From NCBI RefSeq assembly GCF_001580995.1, contig NZ_LHZU01000112.1, positions 1 to 36,496 on the forward strand: 36,496 nucleotides of DNA, written 5' to 3'. The stretch comes from Acetobacter senegalensis. Its GTDB lineage: Bacteria; Pseudomonadota; Alphaproteobacteria; Acetobacterales; Acetobacteraceae. Position numbers and translations under genes: made by a program. The notes under the pieces were generated by a model, which did not search any database, was not told the origin of the DNA, and worked only from the letters and a program-made list of their open reading frames with translations. Each line of letters begins with the position of its first letter. The first letter of the stretch is position 1. Below, piece by piece: positions 8,740-16,044 of this stretch.

Positions 8740-9897
8740 TCAACCCGCGTAGGCAGGAGTCAGAGCCAGCGCCTCCCGTCGGGCCTGTTCATCCCAATGC
8801 AGAACGGCCTCCAGCGTATCGGCAGGCGGTGCTCCCAGCTTGGTCATCACGCGTTCCACAACACGGGCAATGTCCAGAAAGCCAATCTGTTCGTTCAGGA
8901 AGGCCTCTACCGCCACCTCGTTGGCGGCGGACAGAATGGCGGATGCAGCCCCGCCCGCACGCAGTGCCTCACGAGCCAGCCGCAGCGCCGGGAAACGCTG
9001 CTCATCAGGCGCTGAAAACTCCAATGTGGCATAAGCCGCCAGATCGAGACGAGGAGATGTGGTGGCCATCCGCTTGGGCCATGCCAGCGTATGCGCGATG
9101 GGAATCCGCATGTCGGCTGATCCGATCTGGGCGATCAGACTGCCATCCGTATATTGCACCATGCCATGTACGACGGACTGAGGATGCACCAGCACATCAA
9201 TCCGGTCTTCCGTCAGACCGAAAATACGGGCTGCCTCAATCACTTCCAGCCCCTTGTTGAACATGGTGGCGGAATCGATGCTGATTTTTGCCCCCATGCT
9301 CCAGGTCGGGTGCTTGAGGGCTTGTGCGGGCGTTGCGGCTTCCATCTCGGCCACAGACGCCTTGCGGAACGGGCCGCCAGATGCGGTGAGGATGATTTTT
9401 TCCACCTGATCAAGCTGGCGGTCCGCCATGGCCTGAAACACAGCGTTATGTTCGGAATCCACCGGAAGCAGGGTCGCACCCGCTTCCTTGACGGCGCGGA
9501 GCATGACATCTCCGGCACAGACCAGCGCTTCCTTGTTGGCCAGAGCGACAGCCTTGCCATGCCGCACAGAAGCAAGGGTAGGCTCGAGCCCGGCTGCGCC
9601 AGTAATGGCCGCCATTGTCCAGTCTGCCGGAAGCGCTGCCGCATCAATCACGGCCTGACGCCCGCACGCCACTTTTGTGCCGCTACCCTTTAGCAGGGCA
9701 GAAAGCTGTTCAAATGCGCTTTCATCCGCAACTACAGCCAGTTCTGCGTTCAGGCTGCGCGCCTGCTCTGCCAGACGGGTTGCGTTCTTGCCACCCACAA
9801 GCGCCCGTACCTGGTACTGCCCCCGCGCCTGCTCAAGCAGATCAACAGTGGAGCAGCCAATACTGCCAGTGCTTCCCAGAACGGTTACGGTTCTCAT
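8740..9897 (-). CDS. dxr: 1-deoxy-D-xylulose 5-phosphate reductoisomerase
   Basis: Dxr makes 2-C-methyl-D-erythritol 4-phosphate with NADPH, the committed step of the MEP isoprenoid pathway. It supplies the precursors that UppS next door polymerises. The N-terminal GSTGSIG nucleotide-binding motif follows the chosen ATG at 9897 by six residues. The metal/substrate motifs SEHNAVFQ and ASGGPFR are present, and the C-terminal helical domain is complete. The frame stays open to a GTG at 9930, but that start has no ribosome binding site and would add 11 unusual residues. Length from 9897 is 385 residues, close to E. coli's 398. It follows cdsA after 66 bp. Confidence 0.95.
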   Translation of the reverse strand: MRTVTVLGSTGSIGCSTVDLLEQARGQYQVRALVGGKNATRLAEQARSLNAELAVVADESAFEQLSALLKGSGTKVACGRQAVIDAAALPADWTMAAITGAAGLEPTLASVRHGKAVALANKEALVCAGDVMLRAVKEAGATLLPVDSEHNAVFQAMADRQLDQVEKIILTASGGPFRKASVAEMEAATPAQALKHPTWSMGAKISIDSATMFNKGLEVIEAARIFGLTEDRIDVLVHPQSVVHGMVQYTDGSLIAQIGSADMRIPIAHTLAWPKRMATTSPRLDLAAYATLEFSAPDEQRFPALRLAREALRAGGAASAILSAANEVAVEAFLNEQIGFLDIARVVERVMTKLGAPPADTLEAVLHWDEQARREALALTPAYAG

Positions 9898-9963
9898 GGT
9901 CTTTATTTCCAACCCAGACAATGGCGGCACCGAGCAGCACGGCTTCAGCCACCTGATCCACCC

Positions 9964-10797
9964 TTAACCCGGCAGTTTCCCTGCCAGAGCCGCGAATACG
10001 GCATGGAGCCCCGCCTGCCAGAACGGCACGCCAGCCCCCACACACAAGGACGCCACCGCAGCCAGAGGCGCAGCAGCCACCAGACCGTCAAAACGGTCCA
10101 GCAAACCACCATGCCCCGGCAACAGGGTTCCTGAATCCTTTACACCCAGCGCGCGCTTCATGGCGCTTTCAGCCAGATCACCCGTCTGTGCCGCCACACC
10201 CAGTAGCGCAGCCCAAACCGCAGCCGTAGGAATACCGCCCTGCCCGGAAATCTGCGCAATCAGGCTGCCAGCCAGAACAGCGCCAACCAGACCACCGACC
10301 GCACCAGACCGTGTTTTACCGGGAGAAATACGCGGTGCCAGCTTTGGGCCACCAACAAGCCGCCCGGTCAGGTAAGCGCAGCTATCACTTGCCACCACCA
10401 CACAGACAACAAACAGAACCGGCATCACGCCGCCCAGCCGCAACCATTGCAGCGCAGTGCCAGACAGAACAATGACACACATGACGGCGCACAAAGGCGC
10501 GCCGAAAACCAGAGATGTGACGCAGAAAATGGGGAAGGTATCCCACCGCCCGGTTGCCGCTGCCAGCCCGGCACCCAGCGCCCAGAGCACGTAAACGATA
10601 CCCCGCCAGGATTTTACGGAAACACCCAGCAGCGTAGCGGCTTCCGCCGCCATACCCGCCATGACACCAATAATAAGGATTTGATACAGCAGGCCGCCCG
10701 CGCCAATGCCAATACCGGCCACAGCCACCAGCACAATAGCGGACAAAAGCCGAACCCGCAGATCCCGCCAGGCGCTTTTATTGCCTGCGTCACTCAT
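9964..10797 (-). CDS. cdsA: Phosphatidate cytidylyltransferase CdsA
   Basis: CdsA makes CDP-diacylglycerol from phosphatidic acid and CTP in the inner membrane, feeding all phospholipid synthesis. The 277-residue protein is very hydrophobic, with about seven or eight membrane segments. The family signature near the C-terminus is intact: SAMKRALGVKDSGTLLPGHG, with the Lys-Asp and His-Gly-Gly metal/substrate residues. The ATG at 10797 overlaps the uppS stop by 4 bases (ATGA), so the two are coupled. Gene order uppS-cdsA-dxr-rseP is widely conserved in proteobacteria. Confidence 0.95.
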   Translation of the reverse strand: MSDAGNKSAWRDLRVRLLSAIVLVAVAGIGIGAGGLLYQILIIGVMAGMAAEAATLLGVSVKSWRGIVYVLWALGAGLAAATGRWDTFPIFCVTSLVFGAPLCAVMCVIVLSGTALQWLRLGGVMPVLFVVCVVVASDSCAYLTGRLVGGPKLAPRISPGKTRSGAVGGLVGAVLAGSLIAQISGQGGIPTAAVWAALLGVAAQTGDLAESAMKRALGVKDSGTLLPGHGGLLDRFDGLVAAAPLAAVASLCVGAGVPFWQAGLHAVFAALAGKLPG

Positions 10798-11579
10798 ACG
10801 GAAGGCCGCGCGCCAAAACGGCGCTCGCGCCGGGCATATGTATCCAGCACGGTTGCAAAATGCCCTTCATTGAAGTCGGGCCAGAACACTTCCAGAAAAA
10901 CCAGCTCCGCATAGGCGCTCTGCCAGAGCAGAAAGTTTGACAACCGGAACTCGCCACTTGTCCGCACCACCACATCCGGGTCCGGCACACCTGCCGTCCA
11001 GAGTTTGTCTGCAAAAAGGGTTTCCGTAATCTGGTCGGGTTTCAGGTCACCCTGCTGCACGGCCTGCGCCAAGCGCCGCGCAGCCTGCACAATATCCCCC
11101 CGCCCACCGTAGGAGAGCGCAAGCAACAGGGTGATCCGGTTATTGTTGCGCGTCAGGGTTTCCGCACGCGCCAGTTCCTCGCGCAGGGAAACATCAAAGC
11201 GCGCCAGATCGCCAATAAAGCAGATCCGCACGCCTTCACTGTGCAATTCCGCAACCTTGTGCCGGAGATAAAAGCGCAACAGACTTGTGAGGTCAGCAAC
11301 TTCTGTCGGCTCACGCTGCCAGTTTTCCGAGGAAAACGCATACAGCGTCAGGTATTTCACGCCACGATGGATGGCTGCCCGCAAACAGCGGGAAACGGCC
11401 TCTGCCCCGGCCTTATGGCCAGCAAGGCGCGGCAGCCCTCTTTCAGCCGCCCAACGCCCGTTACCATCCATGATTACGGCAACATGCGCAGGGATAATCG
11501 CTTTACTGTCCGTTTTCCCTGCTGACATTGCCGGCACTGATCCACCACGAGGAGGCTGAGAGAAAAAACCTGACGCCAC
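10794..11579 (-). CDS. uppS: Undecaprenyl diphosphate synthase
   Basis: UppS condenses isopentenyl diphosphates onto farnesyl diphosphate to give the C55 carrier for peptidoglycan and O-antigen. The active-site motif MDGNGRWA is intact, with Asp38 from the GTG start as the catalytic aspartate. The C-terminal RTSGEFRLSNFLLWQ and the following F-x-E-x-x-WPDF motif are also present. The start at GTG 11579 has GAGG nearby and lies just after the frr stop. An ATG at 11528 (MSAGKTDSK...) is a good alternative and gives 244 residues, closer to E. coli's 253. It overlaps cdsA by 4 bases. Confidence 0.94.
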   Translation of the reverse strand: MASGFFSQPPRGGSVPAMSAGKTDSKAIIPAHVAVIMDGNGRWAAERGLPRLAGHKAGAEAVSRCLRAAIHRGVKYLTLYAFSSENWQREPTEVADLTSLLRFYLRHKVAELHSEGVRICFIGDLARFDVSLREELARAETLTRNNNRITLLLALSYGGRGDIVQAARRLAQAVQQGDLKPDQITETLFADKLWTAGVPDPDVVVRTSGEFRLSNFLLWQSAYAELVFLEVFWPDFNEGHFATVLDTYARRERRFGARPSV

Positions 11580-11584
11580 AGACC

Positions 11585-12148
11585 TCAGACCTGCTTGATC
11601 TCGCGGTCTTTTTCAGCCAGCAGATCATCAATTTTTTTCACATACTGGTCAGTCAGTTTCTGAATGGCGTCAGACCATGTCTTTACGTCATCCTGGCTGA
11701 TTTCACTTTTCTTTTCAAAACCTTTGGTTTTGTCCATGCCATCACGCCGCACACCGCGCACGGCCACCTTGGCACCTTCAGCGTAGCGGGCTGCGGCACG
11801 CGCCAGTTCATGGCGACGTTCTTCGGTCAACTGCGGAATGGGCACGCGGATAATCTGACCATCAGCTGCGGGGTTAAGGCCCAGGCCCGAATCACGGATG
11901 GCGCGTTCAACCGCCCCCACCAACCCGCGGTCCCACACCTGTACGGTCAGCATACGGGCTTCCGGCACAGCGATAGAACCAACCTGCGTCAGCGGCACTT
12001 CCCCACCATAGGCTTCCACACGCACCGGTTCGAGCAGTGCCGGGCTGGCACGGCCAGAACGCAGGCCCGCAAAATCACGGCGGAGACTGTCCAGCGCGCC
12101 ATCCATACGGCGCGTCAGGTCATCCATCAGAGCATTCAGATCAGACAC
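11585..12148 (-). CDS. frr: Ribosome recycling factor
   Basis: Frr splits post-termination ribosomes together with EF-G. The 187-residue protein has the expected length (E. coli 185). The N-terminal helix carries [27 protein letters not shown], matching the conserved tRNA-mimic fold, and the C-terminal three-helix bundle ends [13 protein letters not shown]. It starts with GTG at 12148 behind GGGAG. It lies 81 bp after pyrH, the standard pyrH-frr pairing. Confidence 0.96.
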   Translation of the reverse strand: MSDLNALMDDLTRRMDGALDSLRRDFAGLRSGRASPALLEPVRVEAYGGEVPLTQVGSIAVPEARMLTVQVWDRGLVGAVERAIRDSGLGLNPAADGQIIRVPIPQLTEERRHELARAAARYAEGAKVAVRGVRRDGMDKTKGFEKKSEISQDDVKTWSDAIQKLTDQYVKKIDDLLAEKDREIKQV

Positions 12149-12229
12149 GGTTTATTTCTCCCGTTTCTCTGGGCGGCATTTATCCCACCCCTTAGACAAG
12201 CAAGCAGCATGCACGCCGCCTGAATGATA

Positions 12230-12967
12230 TCAGGCAGCTTCAATAATCTGCGTAAAGGCCCCTTCTCCGCGCATCACGCGCCCGAAAGACCCCGGCTCAC
12301 CAATGTTGAAGACAATAATAGGCAGCTTGTTTTCACGCGCCAGACTAATGGCGGCAGCATCCATAACATTCAGCTGATTGGCCAGCACATCCATATAGGT
12401 CAGTTGCTCGTAGCGCACCGCAGCGGCATCCTGCTTGGGATCAGCCGAATAGACACCATCAACCTGCGTGCCTTTCAGCAGCACGTCACATTCCATTTCC
12501 GCAGCCCGCAAAGCGGCTGCTGTATCGGTTGTGAAGAACGGGTTTCCGGTACCAGCCGCAAAAATAACCACTCGCCCTTTTTCCATATGCCTGACAGCCC
12601 GCCGCCGGATATAGGGCTCAGCGATGGATGACATATGAATGGCGGACATCACACGGGTTGTAATCTGTTCGCGTTCCAACGCATTCTGCAAAAGCAGCGC
12701 GTTGATGACAGTCGCCAGCATCCCGGCATAGTCACCCTGGGCGCGGTCCATGCCCTTTGCGGCTGCGGCCAGACCGCGGAAAATATTTCCGCCACCCACC
12801 ACAAGGCAGACTTCCACGCCACCCCGAACAACATCCGCCACATCGTTGGCAATCCGTTCGACCGTTTTCTGATCAACCCCGAAGGCACCGTCACCCATCA
12901 GAGCCTCACCAGACACCTTGAGCAACACCCGTTTGCGGCTTGGCGTTTCGCCTGTGGAAGCAGTCAT
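12230..12967 (-). CDS. pyrH: Uridylate kinase (UMP kinase)
   Basis: PyrH phosphorylates UMP to UDP as a hexamer of the amino-acid-kinase fold, feeding UTP and UDP-sugar supply, including the UDP-GlcNAc used by LpxA downstream. The 245-residue protein has KVSGEALMG near the N-terminus, the [10 protein letters not shown] loop, and [19 protein letters not shown] for nucleotide binding. The ATG at 12967 lies 4 bases behind GAGGG. A stable hairpin separates it from era, so it may be first in the envelope operon pyrH to lpxI. Confidence 0.96.
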   Translation of the reverse strand: MTASTGETPSRKRVLLKVSGEALMGDGAFGVDQKTVERIANDVADVVRGGVEVCLVVGGGNIFRGLAAAAKGMDRAQGDYAGMLATVINALLLQNALEREQITTRVMSAIHMSSIAEPYIRRRAVRHMEKGRVVIFAAGTGNPFFTTDTAAALRAAEMECDVLLKGTQVDGVYSADPKQDAAAVRYEQLTYMDVLANQLNVMDAAAISLARENKLPIIVFNIGEPGSFGRVMRGEGAFTQIIEAA

Positions 12968-13002
12968 TGGCCCTCGATCACGCAGTACAAGTCTGAAATT
13001 AG

Positions 13003-13027
13003 GCCCTGCTCAGCTAGGGGGCAGGGC
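13003..13027 (-). terminator. Hairpin between era and pyrH, possible terminator or attenuator
   Basis: A 7-bp GC-rich stem pairs 13003-13009 (GCCCTGC) with 13021-13027 (GCAGGGC) around an 11-base loop. On the minus strand only CTAATTTC follows, so the T tract is poor. It lies 55 bases past the era stop and 36 bases before pyrH. It may end part of the era transcripts. Confidence 0.35.
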
Positions 13028-13081
13028 AAGCTGCCTTCTCTTATCCTTCATACGCCGAGGCCACAAGCCGGGAGCACTGCC

Positions 13082-13981
13082 TTATGGCACATCATCCAGT
13101 CCGATCGCGCGCAAACGGGCGCGTTCTTCATCCCATCCGGAGCGTTCTTTCACGTTCAGAAACAGATGGCAGGGCCGTTCCAGCAAAGCCGAAAGCTGCT
13201 TGCGGGCGCGCTCACCAATCTGGCGGATTTTCTGCCCGCGCTCACCAATCAGGATTGCCTTGTGCCCTGCACGGGAGACATAGATGGTCGCGTCAATCCG
13301 CACTGAACCATCCGGCCGTTCCTTGTAACTTTCCGTCTCGACCGTTGCGCCGTAGGGCACCTCCTCATGCGTCTGCATGAAAATCTGCTCCCGCACCAGT
13401 TCCGCTGCCAGCAAGCGGTCCGGCAGATCTGTCAGATCATCTTCCGGGTAAAGATACGGCCCTTCCGGCAGATTTTCTGCCAGACGATCAAGCAGATCAT
13501 CCACCCCGCTGCCAGACCGTGCGCTGACCATGAACACATGTTCAACAGTCAGTTTTTCGGTAATGGCCGCTGTAAGCGGAAGCAGAACCTCCGGTGTGAC
13601 CAGATCCGTCTTGTTCAGCACCAGCCAGATCTTGCGTCCGGCCTTGGCCAGCCGATCAATGATTTCTGCCACCGCCTCCGTCAGGCCCGATTTGGCGTCC
13701 ACCAGCAATAATGTGATGTCTGCATCATCCGAACCAGTCCAGGCTGCCGCCACCATGGCGCGATCCAGCTTGCGGCGCGGACGGAAGATACCGGGGGTAT
13801 CCACCAACAGAATCTGCGTATGCTCACGCATGAGGATACCCAGCACCCGAAAGCGCGTGGTCTGAGCTTTGGGGCTGACAATGGAGAGCTTTGCTCCGGT
13901 CATGCGGTTCAGCAAGGTGGATTTGCCCGCATTGGGGGCTCCCACCAACGCTGCAAACCCGCACCGTGTTGTTTCAGCCAT
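13082..13981 (-). CDS. era: GTPase Era
   Basis: Era binds the 3' end of 16S rRNA and checks small-subunit maturation. From the ATG at 13981 the protein has 299 residues, the family's length. It has the P-loop GAPNAGKST, the switch-II DTPGI, the NKTD specificity motif and a C-terminal KH domain with the GERGQKIRQIGERAR loop. The frame is open upstream to 14119, but those 46 residues lie inside rnc and are not family-like. The chosen ATG has GGAAGG 8 bases upstream and overlaps the rnc end by 8 bases, which fits rnc-era coupling. Confidence 0.96.
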   Translation of the reverse strand: MAETTRCGFAALVGAPNAGKSTLLNRMTGAKLSIVSPKAQTTRFRVLGILMREHTQILLVDTPGIFRPRRKLDRAMVAAAWTGSDDADITLLLVDAKSGLTEAVAEIIDRLAKAGRKIWLVLNKTDLVTPEVLLPLTAAITEKLTVEHVFMVSARSGSGVDDLLDRLAENLPEGPYLYPEDDLTDLPDRLLAAELVREQIFMQTHEEVPYGATVETESYKERPDGSVRIDATIYVSRAGHKAILIGERGQKIRQIGERARKQLSALLERPCHLFLNVKERSGWDEERARLRAIGLDDVP

Positions 13982-14720
13982 GACGTGTGCCTTCCAATTT
14001 TTCAAGCAGACTGGCGGCTGCGGCGCTTTCCGCCGCACGCTTGCTTCCAGCACGCCCTTCTCCGCTCTGCCCACCCGCGCGAACTTCCACCACAAACAGG
14101 GGGGCATGTGAGGGACCATCTGCCCCTATTGTTTCATAAACCGGCAGAACCTGCCCCCGCGCCAGAACCCATTCCTGCAACGCAGTTTTAGGGTCCTTCG
14201 GGGGGCGCGCTTGCGCATCAAGCATAGGTTTCCAAGCCTGACGCACAATTTTGCGTGCAGGGTCAAGGCCGCCATCCAGAAACACGGCTCCCAGAACGGC
14301 CTCTAACGCGTCCGCCACCACACTGGCTGTTGCCTGCACGCCAACACGCGCTTCATGCGCCGCAACCGTCAGATAACCCGCCAGCTCAAAACGATCAGCG
14401 ATTTCCGCCAATGTGTTTCTGGAGACCAGATGCGCCAGCCGGGAACCCAACGCCCCTTCCTGCTCATCAGGGTAACGCTCCAGCAGCCATTCCGCCATCA
14501 GGAGCCCCAGAACGCGGTCTCCCATAAACTCCAGCCGCTCGTTGGAGCCTGCACCTTTGGTTTTCTGTGAGCGCCGCCGCCCACCCGCGTTCTGATAAGC
14601 AGCAGAACGATGGGTCAGCGCCTCATGCAACAAGGCAGGTTTTACAAAGCGATATCCAAGCCGTTGCTGCAGGGCTTCCGCCGCAGGATGCAGATCTACA
14701 CCGGCACGGTCGCGGCTCAC
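13974..14720 (-). CDS. rnc: Ribonuclease III
   Basis: RNase III cuts double-stranded RNA, notably pre-rRNA. The protein has the signature NERLEFMGDRVLG (about residues 60-72 from the chosen start), the second acidic site DALEAVLGAVFLDGG, and a C-terminal double-stranded-RNA-binding domain ending in KRAAESAAAASLLEKL. The start is GTG at 14720, which overlaps the lepB stop as GTGA and has GGAG 6 bases upstream. A GTG at 14747 is also open but would overlap lepB by 31 bases. Length is 248 residues. A basic insertion (GGRRRSQKTKG) precedes the signature motif. Confidence 0.95.
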   Translation of the reverse strand: MSRDRAGVDLHPAAEALQQRLGYRFVKPALLHEALTHRSAAYQNAGGRRRSQKTKGAGSNERLEFMGDRVLGLLMAEWLLERYPDEQEGALGSRLAHLVSRNTLAEIADRFELAGYLTVAAHEARVGVQATASVVADALEAVLGAVFLDGGLDPARKIVRQAWKPMLDAQARPPKDPKTALQEWVLARGQVLPVYETIGADGPSHAPLFVVEVRAGGQSGEGRAGSKRAAESAAAASLLEKLEGTRHG

Positions 14721-15535
14721 GTCACACTCCGAAGTAGGCGCGCCCACCGGATTTCAACCGGCCAGTACCAGAACTGCCATCCCGGATGGGCGGAATCGAT
14801 TGAGAAAAACACCCGCTGCGCTTTTCCCACCAGATTTTCCATAGGCACAAAGCCCAGATCCTTCGGGCCGTCTCCCATGAAGCGGCTATCCGCACTGTCA
14901 TCACGGTTGTCGCCCATGGCAAAGAAATAACCCGGCGGCACAACATAATCCGGCGTATTGTTCTGCGTGCCATCATCCATCAGCTTGAGCACCTGATGCG
15001 CGACCACCCCAGCCCCATCGCTGGCAGGAAGCTGCTCCTCACAGGCCTCCCCTTCCATGGAAACCTGAGATTCATCCACGGCTGTATAGGGATGCGGACC
15101 AACACAGGGCACAGGCTTGTCATTCAGATACAAATGCCCCGCCGTTACCCGAATATGATCACCCGGCAGACCGACAATCCGTTTGACGTAATCAACCGAG
15201 GTATCTTTGGTGAAACGGAAGACAGCGACATCGCCCCGATGCGGGGCGCCGGGCCAGATACGCCCCTCAAACAGATTAGGGGAAAACGGCAGGGAATATT
15301 TTGAATAGCCGTAGCTGTATTTGGAGACCCAGATGTAATCACCCACCTGAAGAGTGGGAATCATGGAGCCTGACGGAATCACGAAGGATTCAAACAGGAA
15401 GGTCCGTACCACGGTAACAATCAGAACCACCACAATGATGGTTCGTGCATATTCAAGAATAACCTGCCCAGTTGATGCGGGACGATCCACGCCTGCCTCT
15501 GAGGGAGGATGTTCCAGTTTGGTCATGTCCTGCAT
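14717..15535 (-). CDS. lepB: Signal peptidase I
   Basis: LepB removes signal peptides from exported proteins at the outer face of the inner membrane. It is needed for BamA and the OmpH/Skp-like protein encoded downstream. The 272-residue protein has one clear membrane helix (about residues 25-48). The catalytic serine is Ser57 in PSGSMIPTL, the general-base lysine is Lys118 in YVKRIVGLPGD, and the GDNRDDSADSR box is present. The ATG is at 15535. It is followed by rnc with a 4-base overlap. Confidence 0.96.
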   Translation of the reverse strand: MQDMTKLEHPPSEAGVDRPASTGQVILEYARTIIVVVLIVTVVRTFLFESFVIPSGSMIPTLQVGDYIWVSKYSYGYSKYSLPFSPNLFEGRIWPGAPHRGDVAVFRFTKDTSVDYVKRIVGLPGDHIRVTAGHLYLNDKPVPCVGPHPYTAVDESQVSMEGEACEEQLPASDGAGVVAHQVLKLMDDGTQNNTPDYVVPPGYFFAMGDNRDDSADSRFMGDGPKDLGFVPMENLVGKAQRVFFSIDSAHPGWQFWYWPVEIRWARLLRSVT

Positions 15536-15602
15536 CGCCTGTTTTGCATTCGTTCTAATAAAGAGAAATCGTGAGGGATGAAGCCGTGCCCCCTCCCCGA
15601 TG

Positions 15603-16010
15603 TCAAGCCGAAGTCACCGAGATAATGACCTCCGCAAAAGCGTAAGGAGGTTCATCCGTCATGCTCAACACCAGATGAGAGCGACATCCTGCTGGTATCA
15701 GCGCCGCAAACCGCATCTGCGCCGCACCTGTCAGTACCAGAGTAGGCTGCCCTGACGGCAGATTATCCACCCCGATCAGACTATGCGCCACCCCTTGAGC
15801 AAATCCTGTCCCCAAGGCCTTGGCGCAGGCTTCCTTGGCGGCCCAGCGCTTGGCGTAGGCACCTATACGCGCCTGCCCGGAACGACGCTCCGCCCGCGCC
15901 CTTTCTACAGGTGTAAAAACACGCTCAAGAAAACGGGGGCCAAACCGCTCTATCGCTTTCTCAATCCGGCGCATGTCGCACAGGTCCACCCCGGCGGCAA
16001 TCACCGTCAT
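15603..16010 (-). CDS. acpS: Holo-[acyl-carrier-protein] synthase
   Basis: AcpS transfers 4'-phosphopantetheine from CoA to the serine of acyl carrier protein, which feeds FabZ, LpxA and LpxD. The protein has the two family motifs: GVDLCDMRRIE near the N-terminus, with the metal-binding aspartate, and RWAAKEACAKALGTG. From ATG 16010 it has 135 residues, as expected. The frame is open to 16073, but the extra 21 residues do not resemble the family and overlap rsh. pdxJ, which often precedes acpS in alphaproteobacteria, is absent; the gene follows rsh after 34 bp. Confidence 0.93.
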   Translation of the reverse strand: MTVIAAGVDLCDMRRIEKAIERFGPRFLERVFTPVERARAERRSGQARIGAYAKRWAAKEACAKALGTGFAQGVAHSLIGVDNLPSGQPTLVLTGAAQMRFAALIPAGCRSHLVLSMTDEPPYAFAEVIISVTSA

Positions 16011-16044
16011 ACCCTTACACTCCCGCCAAAGGATATCATGGTTT

